Source: Candidatus Ribeiella danica
GTDB taxonomy: Bacteria > Chloroflexota > Chloroflexia > Chloroflexales > Roseiflexaceae
Assembly: GCA_016717335.1 (NCBI GenBank)
Contig: JADKFS010000003.1
Location: 434,001 to 498,000, forward strand
Reading direction: 5' to 3'
DNA length: 64,000 nt
In this document: piece after piece, positions 8,185-15,387 of the stretch
Layout: every line of letters starts with the position of its first letter
How positions within the stretch are numbered: position 1 is the first letter of the stretch
Notes under the pieces: model-generated
Told to the model about the DNA's origin: nothing
Seen by the model: only the letters and a program-made list of their open reading frames with translations
Database searches by the model: none
Made by a program: the position numbers and the translations under genes

Positions 8185-9906
8185 GTGAAAACCAGCCTGC
8201 AGATCGCCTCGGAGGCGCGTGTCGAGCCAATCGGTGTCGTGGCGGAGCGGCTCGGCATCCCGGAGTCGTTTGTCGAGCACCACGGCCGCCACAAGGCCAA
8301 GATCAACCTGGACGTGCTCGAGGAGTCTCGCGCCCGCCCGCTGGGCAAGTATATCCTGGTCACCGCGATCACGCCGACGCCGCTGGGCGAGGGCAAGACC
8401 ACCACGACGATCGGGCTGGGCATGGCGCTGAGCCGGCTGGGCAAGAACGCCGCGATCGCGATCCGCCAGAGCTCGCTCGGGCCGGTGTTCGGCATCAAGG
8501 GCGGCGGCGCCGGCGGCGGCTACTCGCAGGTCATCCCGCTCGAAGAGAGCATCCTGCACCTGAACGGCGACTTTCACGCGGTCGCGCAGGCGCACAACCA
8601 GATCGCCGCGCTGGCCGACAACTCCTGGTACCACGGCAACCCGCTGGCGATCGACCCCGAGCGCTTCCAGATCCGGCGCGTGCTGGACGTGAACGACCGC
8701 TTCCTGCGCTCGATCACGATCGGCCAGGGCGGCAAGGCCAACGGCGAGCCGCGCCAGGCCGGCTTCGACATCGTCGCGGCCAGCGAGCTGATGGCGATCC
8801 TGGCGCTGGCGACCGGGCGCAACGGCCTCGACGCGCTCAAGAACCTGCGCGCGCGGCTCGGGCGGATCGTGGTCGCGTTCGACCGCGCCGGGCGCCCGGT
8901 GACGGCGGACGACATCAAGGCCGCCGGGGCGGCCACCGTGCTCATGCGCGAGACGCTCAAGCCGAACCTGATGCAGACGATCGAGAACACGCCCGCGTTC
9001 ATCCACGCCGGGCCGTTCGGCAATATCGCCCACGGCAACTCGTCGATTCTGGCCGACCAGATCGGGCTGCGCCTGGCGGACTACGTGGTGACCGAGGCCG
9101 GCTTCGGCGCGGACATGGGCGGCGAGAAGTTCTTCGACATCAAGTGCCGCGCCTCGGGGCTGTGGCCGGATGTTGCGGTGGTCGTCGCGACGGTGCGGGC
9201 GCTGAAAAGCCACACCGGCAAGTATAAGATCACGCCCGGCAAGCCGCTGCCACCCGAGCTGCTGGACGAAAACCCCGACGACGTGGAGGCCGGCGGCGCG
9301 AACCTGCGCAAGCAGATCGCCAACATCCGGCGCTTCGGCGTGCCGGTGGTGGTGGCGCTGAACGCCTTCCCCGAGGACAAGCAGTCGGAGATCGAGGTGG
9401 TGCGGCGGATCGCGCGCGAGTCGGGCGCCGACGACATGGCCGTCAGCACGGTCTTCGCCGAGGGCGGGCGCGGCGGCGCGGACCTGGCGCATAAGGTGAT
9501 TGCCGCGGCCGAGGCGCACGGCGGCGAGCGCCCGCGCGAGTTCCTCTACCCGCTGGAGCTGCCGATCAAGGACAAGATCCGCACGCTGGCGACCGAGATC
9601 TACGGCGCGGCGGAGGTCAGCTTCAGCGAGGCGGCCGAGGGGCAGATCGCGGCCTTCGAGGCCAGCGGGTTCGGCAACCTGCCGATCTGTATGGCCAAGA
9701 CGCACCTGAGCATCAGCCACGACGCCGCGCTCAAGGGCGCGCCGAGCGGCTACACCTTCCCGGTCCGCGAGGTGCGCGCCAGCGTCGGGGCCGGCTTCAT
9801 CTACCCGCTGGCCGGCACGATGATGACCATGCCGGGCCTGGGCGCCGACGTCGCCGCGCAGCATATCGATATCGACGAGGATGGCAATACCGTGGGGCTG
9901 TTCTAG
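8185..9906 (+). CDS. fhs: Formate--tetrahydrofolate ligase
   Basis: A 573-residue protein of normal length for the family. It joins formate, ATP and THF to 10-formyl-THF, or runs in reverse to yield ATP and formate. The P-loop-like ATP site is 'GEGKTTTT' (residues 68-75); the later conserved blocks 'KGGGAGGGYSQVIP', 'LTGDFHA'-like 'LNGDFHAV', 'FIHAGPFGNIAHGNSS' and 'EAGFGADMGGEKF' are all present. The start is GTG at 8185, with AAAGGAGCT six bases upstream. It heads the methyl-transfer cluster, which suggests the terminal, ATP-yielding step of methyl oxidation. No folD or fchA lies in the window. Confidence 0.97.
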   Translation: MKTSLQIASEARVEPIGVVAERLGIPESFVEHHGRHKAKINLDVLEESRARPLGKYILVTAITPTPLGEGKTTTTIGLGMALSRLGKNAAIAIRQSSLGPVFGIKGGGAGGGYSQVIPLEESILHLNGDFHAVAQAHNQIAALADNSWYHGNPLAIDPERFQIRRVLDVNDRFLRSITIGQGGKANGEPRQAGFDIVAASELMAILALATGRNGLDALKNLRARLGRIVVAFDRAGRPVTADDIKAAGAATVLMRETLKPNLMQTIENTPAFIHAGPFGNIAHGNSSILADQIGLRLADYVVTEAGFGADMGGEKFFDIKCRASGLWPDVAVVVATVRALKSHTGKYKITPGKPLPPELLDENPDDVEAGGANLRKQIANIRRFGVPVVVALNAFPEDKQSEIEVVRRIARESGADDMAVSTVFAEGGRGGADLAHKVIAAAEAHGGERPREFLYPLELPIKDKIRTLATEIYGAAEVSFSEAAEGQIAAFEASGFGNLPICMAKTHLSISHDAALKGAPSGYTFPVREVRASVGAGFIYPLAGTMMTMPGLGADVAAQHIDIDEDGNTVGLF

Positions 9907-9936
9907 CCGGTGGATCCCCCTCACCCCCCCCGCCCC

Positions 9937-9968
<32 letters not shown>

Positions 9969-10086
9969 CGGGGGGGCACCTGACACCACACCTTCACCCC
10001 TTCCCCTCGCAGGGGAGGGGGCAGGGGGAGGGGTGACGGCACAACGCATAGGCTATGTCATTGCCGGTTGAAAAAGGAGTCACGCG

Positions 10087-11616
10087 ATGAGCGACGCAAC
10101 CGAACGACGGCGCCAGCGCCACGCTAAGCAGGCCGCGGCCTCGGCGGCGCAGCGCATGCGGCCGATCGCCTACGATCTGCCGGTCTACGAGCTGATGGGC
10201 GCCGAGGGGCTCGAGCGGCTGCACCAGGCCTCGATGCGGATCTTGTCGGAGTTCGGGATCGACTTCTACGACGAGGAGATCCGCGCGATCCTGAAGCAGC
10301 ACGGCGCCGACGTGCGCGGCGACACGGTCTTCTTCGACGAGGCGCTGATCGAGCGGTACGTCGCGCTGGCGCCGCGCCAGTTCACGCAGCTGGCGCGCAA
10401 CCCGGACAACAGCGTGCTGGTCGGCGGCAACCAGGTGATCTTCGCGCCGGTGTACGGCGCGCCGTTCGTGCAGGATATCGAGCGCGGCCGCCGCGAGGCC
10501 ACGCTGGAGGACTTCCGCAGCTTCGTCAAGCTGGCCTACCTCAGCCCGTACATCCACCACTCCGGCGGCACGATCGTCGAGCCGACCGACGAGCCGGTGT
10601 TCACCCGCCACCTAGATATGGTCTTCAGCCACATCAAGTACAGCGACAAGGCCTTCATGGGCTCGGTCACCTCCGGCCCGAACGCGGCCGACAGCGTGGC
10701 GATGGCCGAGATCGTGTTCGGCGCCGACGCGATCCGCGAGCAGCCGGCGCTGCTCTCGCTGATCAACGTCAGCAGCCCGCGCCGCTACGACGAGCGCATG
10801 CTCGCGGCGATCAAGGTCTACGCGCGCGCGCGCCAGGCCATGATCATCACGCCGTTCATTCTGGCCGGCGCGATGGGCCCGACCACGATCGCCGGCACGC
10901 TGGCCCAGCAGAACGCCGAGGCGCTGGCCGGCATCGCCCTGTGCCAGATGATCGAGCCGGGCACGCCGGTGGTCTACGGCTCGTTCCTGACCAACATCGA
11001 CCTGCAGAGCGGCTCGCCGGTGTTCGGCTCGCCCGAGAGCCAGGTCGGCCTGTACGCCAGCGCGCAGCTGGCGCGCCGCTACGGCCTGCCGTTCCGCGGC
11101 GGCGGGATGTTCTCGTCCTCCAAGCTGCCCGACGCGCAGGCCGGCTACGAGTCGGTCATGGTGATGCTGCCGACGATCATGGCGCGCACCAACTTCGTGC
11201 TGCACGCCGCCGGCTGGCTCGAGAACGGCCTGGTCTCGGGCTACGAGAAGTTCGTGCTCGACTGTGAGATCCTGGGCATGCTGCACGTCTGGGCCAAAGG
11301 GCTCGACCTGTCGGACGAGGCGCTGGCGCTCGACGCGATCGCCGAGGTGCCGCCCGGCGGCCACTACCTCGGCTCCGCGCACACCATGCGCCACTTCCGC
11401 GACGCGTTCTACCGCGCCGAGCTGTTCGACTACAACTCGGCCGAGCAGTGGGAGCTAAACGGCGCGCCGGACAGCTACGCCCGCGCAGGGCAGAAGGTCC
11501 GGCAGCTGCTGGCCGGCTACGAGCCGCCCGCGCTCGACCAGGGCGTCGAGCAGGCGCTGGCCGAGTTCATGCAGCGGCGCAAGCGGGAGATCGCGCTGGA
11601 GCCGCACGACTTTTAG
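10087..11616 (+). CDS. MttB-superfamily methyltransferase without pyrrolysine
   Basis: A 509-residue member of the trimethylamine methyltransferase superfamily (COG5598 type). The frame is uninterrupted and of normal full length, so no amber/pyrrolysine codon is read through, unlike archaeal MttB. Such non-pyl members include glycine-betaine (MtgB) and other quaternary-amine methyltransferases; the substrate here is unknown. Conserved-looking stretches include 'GGTIVEPTDEPVFTRHLDM', 'TPFILAGAMGPTTIAGTLAQ' and 'RGGGMFSSSKLPDAQAGYES'. The start ATG has AAGGAGTCACGCG upstream. It would transfer a methyl group to the corrinoid protein at 14564. Confidence 0.92.
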   Translation: MSDATERRRQRHAKQAAASAAQRMRPIAYDLPVYELMGAEGLERLHQASMRILSEFGIDFYDEEIRAILKQHGADVRGDTVFFDEALIERYVALAPRQFTQLARNPDNSVLVGGNQVIFAPVYGAPFVQDIERGRREATLEDFRSFVKLAYLSPYIHHSGGTIVEPTDEPVFTRHLDMVFSHIKYSDKAFMGSVTSGPNAADSVAMAEIVFGADAIREQPALLSLINVSSPRRYDERMLAAIKVYARARQAMIITPFILAGAMGPTTIAGTLAQQNAEALAGIALCQMIEPGTPVVYGSFLTNIDLQSGSPVFGSPESQVGLYASAQLARRYGLPFRGGGMFSSSKLPDAQAGYESVMVMLPTIMARTNFVLHAAGWLENGLVSGYEKFVLDCEILGMLHVWAKGLDLSDEALALDAIAEVPPGGHYLGSAHTMRHFRDAFYRAELFDYNSAEQWELNGAPDSYARAGQKVRQLLAGYEPPALDQGVEQALAEFMQRRKREIALEPHDF

Positions 11617-11704
11617 ATTGTCGATTGTCGATTGCAGATTGCAGATTACGAAAATCAATCTGCAATCTACGATCTACGATCTGCAATTCCGAGAGGGGCT
11701 ACGA

Positions 11705-12226
11705 TTGAGCACGCGCCCAAGAGAGGCCCGCCGCGCGCCGGGCAGCGAGTGGCTGAAGGATCACCCGCGGCTGCTGGAGCTGGCCTACGCGGTCTCGAAG
11801 CGGCTGCTGGCGTGGACCTACCCGCTCGTGAGGCGGCTCGGCCCGCGCCTGGCCGAGCGCGCGCTGGTGCGGAGCGAGCAGCTGCTCAAGGGCTACGCCT
11901 TCAACTGCCAGATGTGCGGCCAGTGCATCCTGCACAGCACCGGGATGACCTGCCCGATGACCTGCCCGAAGAACCTGCGCAACGGCCCGTGCGGCGGCGT
12001 GCGCCAGGACGGCGGCTGCGAGGTCTTCCCCGAGATGCCGTGCGTGTGGGTGCAGGCCTGGCAGCGCAGCCAGCGCATGCTGATCTACCCGGACGAGATC
12101 AGGATCGTGCAGCCGCCGCTCGACCGCTCGCTGCAGGGCAGCTCGGCCTGGGTCAACCTGCTCGAAAAGCGCGACATCCAAGTCCCCAAAGGCTGGGACA
12201 ATAGCGTTAGCACGTTGGAACGTTAG
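11705..12226 (+). CDS. metV: MetV-like methylenetetrahydrofolate reductase C-terminal-domain protein
   Basis: About 173 residues with a cysteine-rich iron-sulfur or zinc-binding core: 'NCQMCGQCILHSTGMTC' followed by 'PMTCPKNLRNGPCGGV', 'DGGCEVFPEMPCVW'. This matches the small MetV partner that links MetF to an electron donor in acetogens. The start is taken as TTG 11705, because GAGAGGGG lies just before it and the homologous part begins there; upstream codons run into simple repeats. The last residues ('SVSTLER') are encoded by a 16-bp tandem repeat. It precedes metF, as in acetogen metVF pairs. Confidence 0.85.
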   Translation: MSTRPREARRAPGSEWLKDHPRLLELAYAVSKRLLAWTYPLVRRLGPRLAERALVRSEQLLKGYAFNCQMCGQCILHSTGMTCPMTCPKNLRNGPCGGVRQDGGCEVFPEMPCVWVQAWQRSQRMLIYPDEIRIVQPPLDRSLQGSSAWVNLLEKRDIQVPKGWDNSVSTLER

Positions 12227-12266
12227 CACGTTGGAACGTTAGCACGTTGGAACGTTAGCACGTTCC
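12205..12266 (+). repeat. Tandem 16-bp repeat CGTTAGCACGTTGGAA
   Basis: Almost four copies of CGTTAGCACGTTGGAA run from inside the metV 3' end into the metF leader. A related hairpin using GCGTTGG/CCAACGC occurs at 49674-49695. Confidence 0.95.
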
Positions 12267-12283
12267 ATACAGAGGGCGCGGCA

Positions 12284-13276
12284 GTGCAAACAAACGGCGC
12301 GATGACGGCGGGCAGCCGGCTGGAGCGAGTGCTGCGCTCGGGGCGCTTTGCCGTGACGGCCGAGCTGGACGCGCCCGACAGCGCCGACCCGGCCGACGTC
12401 TACAAGAACGCGCTGGTGCTGGCCGAGGTCTGCGACGCGATCAACGCGACCGACGGCGCGGGCGCGAACTGTCACATGAGCAGCATGGGCTGCTGCGCGC
12501 TGCTGACCCGCGCCGGCTACGAGGCGGTGCTGCAGGTCAGCTGCCGCGACCGCAACCGGATCGCCATCCAAGGCGACCTGCTCGGCGCGGCGGCGATGGG
12601 CGTGAAGAACGTGCTGTGCCTGACCGGCGACGACGTCTCGAACGGCGACCAGCCCGAGGCGCGGCGGGTGTTCGACCTGGACTCGATCCAGCTCATCCAG
12701 GTGGCGCGGACGATGCGCGACCAGGGCGTGTTCCTGAGCGGGCGCAAGATCGCCACGCCGCCGCGGCTGTTCCTGGGCGCGGTCGAGAACCCGTTCGCGC
12801 CGCCGCTGGACTGGCGGCCGCACCGGCTGGCCAAGAAGATTGCGGCCGGGGCGCAGTTCATCCAGACGCAGTACTGCTTCGACGTGCCGCGATTCGAGCG
12901 CTTCATGGCGCGCGTGCGCGACCTGGGCCTGCACGAAAAGGTCTACATCCTGGTCGGCGTCGGCCCGCTGCGCTCGCACAAGGCCGCCGAGTTCCTGCGC
13001 AGCCGCGTGCCGGGCGTGTGGATCCCGGACATTCTGATCGAGCGCATGGCCAAGACCCCGAAGAATCGCCAGGCCGAGGAGGGCAAGCAGATCTGCGTCG
13101 AGATCATCCGCCAGGTCCGCGCGATCGCGGGGGTGCACGGCGTGCACGTGATGGCCTACCGCCAGGAGGAGGCCGTCGCCGAGATCATCCAGCGCGCCGG
13201 GCTGTTCCCGCGCCAGGCCCGCGACTCGCTGTCCGCCGCGCCGCGAGGCGAGCCGCCGGCCGCGGACATGTTTTGA
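12284..13276 (+). CDS. metF: Methylenetetrahydrofolate reductase
   Basis: A 330-residue TIM-barrel flavoprotein that interconverts 5,10-methylene-THF and 5-methyl-THF. Visible signatures are 'VTAELDAPDSADP' at the N-terminus, 'INATDGAGANCHMSS', 'QVSCRDRNRIAIQGDLLGA', 'VLCLTGDD', 'AGAQFIQTQYCFD' and the C-terminal 'GVHGVHVMAYRQEE'. The start is GTG 12284, with AGAGGG six bases upstream; the ATG at 12302 is an alternative. With MetV it should form the MetVF complex. Here it probably runs in the oxidative direction on methyl-THF made by the gene at 13531. Confidence 0.95.
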   Translation: MQTNGAMTAGSRLERVLRSGRFAVTAELDAPDSADPADVYKNALVLAEVCDAINATDGAGANCHMSSMGCCALLTRAGYEAVLQVSCRDRNRIAIQGDLLGAAAMGVKNVLCLTGDDVSNGDQPEARRVFDLDSIQLIQVARTMRDQGVFLSGRKIATPPRLFLGAVENPFAPPLDWRPHRLAKKIAAGAQFIQTQYCFDVPRFERFMARVRDLGLHEKVYILVGVGPLRSHKAAEFLRSRVPGVWIPDILIERMAKTPKNRQAEEGKQICVEIIRQVRAIAGVHGVHVMAYRQEEAVAEIIQRAGLFPRQARDSLSAAPRGEPPAADMF

Positions 13277-13389
13277 ATTCGCGGATAATGCAGATAAACG
13301 CGGATTGGTATTTGAATTCGCGGATAACGTATATAAACGCGGATTGATATTTGAACTCGCGGATAACGTATATAAACGCGGATTGGTAT
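13273..13389 (+). repeat. Three tandem 39-bp repeats
   Basis: Three units of 39 bases begin TTGAATTCGCGGATAA or a close variant, each with AAACGCGGATT inside. They start at 13273, 13312 and 13351 and overlap the metF stop codon. From 13410 to 13505, further ATCCGCG / CGCGGAT motifs continue in the opposite sense, so the whole 13273-13505 gap can fold extensively. Confidence 0.92.
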
Positions 13390-13530
13390 TGGCAGAAGAT
13401 CACCTCCATCTTATCCGCATTATCCGCGCTATCCGCGGATCGATACGCAGATAGAGGATTACCCCACCTTATCCGCGTAGATCCGTGCTATCTGCGGATC
13501 GATACAAGCAGCTCATGTGAGGAGAAAGCC

Positions 13531-14463
13531 GTGGAAACGATCCTGTCGTCGCCGACGCGGACAGTCGCCATCGGTCCAGGCCGGCCCTTCGTGATCATCG
13601 GCGAGCGGATCAACCCGACCGGGCGCAAGCTGCTCGCGGCCGAGCTGGCGGCCGGCAACTTCGACCGGGTGCGCGCCGACGCGCTGGCGCAGGTGGCGGC
13701 GGGCGCGCACGTGCTCGACGTCAACGCCGGCGTGCCGCTGGCCGACGAGCCGGCGCTGCTGGCCGAGGCGATCCGGATCGTCCAGGAGGTTGTCGACGTG
13801 CCGATCTGCATCGACTCCTCGGTGGTCGAGGCGCTGCGCGCGGGGCTGAAGGCCGTCCGGGGCAAGCCGCTGGTCAACTCGGTCACCGGCGAGGAGGAGC
13901 GGCTGGAGCTGGTGCTGCCGATGGTGGCCGAGCATGGCGCGGCGGTGGTCGGCGTGGCGAACGACGAGACCGGCATCTCGTACGACCCGCTCGAGCGCTT
14001 CAAGGTCGCCAAGAAGATCGTCGACCGCGCGGCGGCCTACGGCATCCCGCGCGAGGACGTGATCATCGACCCGCTGGCGATGCCGATCGGCGCGGTGCCG
14101 GCGGCGGCGGTGACGCTGTTCGCGCTGGTGCGGATGATCCGCGACGAGCTTGGCTGCAACGCGATCTGCGGCGCCAGCAACATCGCGTTCGGGCTGCCGA
14201 GCCGGCCGGCGCTCAACGCCGCGTTCCTGAGCATGGCGATCGGCGCGGGGATGACCTGCGCGATTACCAACCCGATCGAGCCGGAGGTGCGCCGCGCGAT
14301 CATGGCCGCCAACCTGATGATGAGCCACGACGAGAACTGCGCGGCGTGGATCGCCGCGAACCGCGAGGCCGCCCCCGCCGGTGTGGGCGGGCAGCCGGGC
14401 GCCGACGAGGCCCGCGCCGCCCGCGAGGCCCGCCGCGCCGCGCGTAGGTCTGCTGGCGAGTGA
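13531..14463 (+). CDS. Methyltetrahydrofolate:corrinoid methyltransferase (pterin-binding TIM barrel)
   Basis: A 310-residue protein of the dihydropteroate synthase-like fold, of the AcsE/MtgA/MtvA type. It carries 'FVIIGERINPTGRK' at the N-terminus, 'VLDVNAGVPLADE', 'ICIDSS', 'PLVNSVTGEEE', 'IIDPLAMPIG' and 'NAICGASNIAFGLPSR'. The GTG at 13531 is chosen because TGAGGAGAAA precedes it and all homology starts there; codons further upstream lie in tandem repeats. It should move the methyl group between the corrinoid protein and THF. The C-terminal ~25 residues are Ala/Arg-rich and probably not conserved. Confidence 0.92.
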   Translation: METILSSPTRTVAIGPGRPFVIIGERINPTGRKLLAAELAAGNFDRVRADALAQVAAGAHVLDVNAGVPLADEPALLAEAIRIVQEVVDVPICIDSSVVEALRAGLKAVRGKPLVNSVTGEEERLELVLPMVAEHGAAVVGVANDETGISYDPLERFKVAKKIVDRAAAYGIPREDVIIDPLAMPIGAVPAAAVTLFALVRMIRDELGCNAICGASNIAFGLPSRPALNAAFLSMAIGAGMTCAITNPIEPEVRRAIMAANLMMSHDENCAAWIAANREAAPAGVGGQPGADEARAAREARRAARRSAGE

Positions 14464-14563
14464 CTATCGGCAGGAGGCGTAACCCGAGATGAACACTTGC
14501 ATACTATCGTCCATCGTCTATCGTCTATCGTCTACTTGATCGAACAATAGGGAGGCAACGCAT

Positions 14564-15253
14564 ATGGACTTTACCGATCTCTCCGACGACGATCTGTGGC
14601 TGCAGATGCAGGACGACCTGTACGACGGCCTCAAGGAGGAGATCGTCGCCGAGACCAACGAGGCGTTGCGGCGCGGCTATAGCGCCCCCGACGTGCTCGC
14701 CAAGGGGCTGGTGGCCGGCATGGATATCGTCGGCGTCGACTTCCGCGACGGCATTCTGTTCGTGCCCGAGGTGCTCATGGCGGCCAACGCGATGAAGGCC
14801 GGCATGGAGATCCTGCGGCCGCTGCTGGTCGAGACCGGCGCCGAGCGGATCGGCACGATGGTGATCGGCACCGTCAAGGGCGACATCCACGACATCGGCA
14901 AGAACCTGGTCTCCATGATGATGGAGGGCGCCGGCTTCGAGGTGATCAACCTGGGGATCAACAACGACGCCGAGAAGTTCCTCGCGGCGATCCGCGAGCA
15001 CAAGCCCGATATCGTGGGCATGAGCGCGCTGCTGACCACCACGATGCCCTACATGAAGGTGGTCGTCCAGGCGCTCAAGGACGAGGGCGTGCGCGACGAG
15101 CTGTTCGTGATGGTCGGCGGCGCGCCGGTGACCGAGACCTTCGCGCGCGCGGTCGGCGCCGACGCCTATGGCCGCGACGCGGCGGTGGCGGTCGAGCTGG
15201 CCAAGCGCCACATGGCCGGCAAGCGCGGCGATGCCGCGCCTGCGGGTGCGTGA
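14564..15253 (+). CDS. Corrinoid (B12)-binding methyl-carrier protein
   Basis: A 229-residue two-domain protein. The N-terminal helical cap (residues ~1-90; 'AGMDIVGVDFRDGILFVPEVL') precedes a Rossmann cobalamin domain with the base-off signature 'GDIHDIGKNLV' (D107, H109, G112), 'MSALLTTTMPYMK' and 'MVGGAPVT'. It is the MttC/MtgC-type carrier between the MttB homologue and the THF methyltransferase. The start ATG has AGGGAGG upstream. The stop codon overlaps the first unit of an 8-bp tandem array. The spacer 14464-14563 holds TATCGTC simple repeats. Confidence 0.95.
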   Translation: MDFTDLSDDDLWLQMQDDLYDGLKEEIVAETNEALRRGYSAPDVLAKGLVAGMDIVGVDFRDGILFVPEVLMAANAMKAGMEILRPLLVETGAERIGTMVIGTVKGDIHDIGKNLVSMMMEGAGFEVINLGINNDAEKFLAAIREHKPDIVGMSALLTTTMPYMKVVVQALKDEGVRDELFVMVGGAPVTETFARAVGADAYGRDAAVAVELAKRHMAGKRGDAAPAGA

Positions 15254-15315
15254 CAAGGCGACAAGGCGACAAGGTGACAAGGTGACAAGGTGACAAGGTG
15301 ACAAGGTGACAAGGT
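15252..15315 (+). repeat. Eight tandem copies of GACAAGGT
   Basis: Eight 8-mers (two GACAAGGC, six GACAAGGT) follow the corrinoid-protein stop directly. This is the reverse complement of the TTGTCACC array at 8063-8142, so the two arrays form a 7-kb-apart inverted pair around fhs to the corrinoid-protein gene. Confidence 0.95.
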
Positions 15316-15387
15316 GAGTTTCATCTTTCGTCGGTCACCCCCTCACCCGGTCACGGGGTTGCCTACTCGCCAGGTCAGATTAAGAAT

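Noticed and set aside
8158..9924. A 588-codon open frame on the minus strand opposite fhs
   Set aside because: It is antisense to a clear fhs gene, has low-complexity Arg/Ala/Gly-rich composition and no family motifs; long antisense frames are expected at this GC content.
10087..11616. Possible pyrrolysine (UAG) codon in the MttB homologue
   Set aside because: The frame has no internal TAG over its full normal length, and no pyl genes are in the window.
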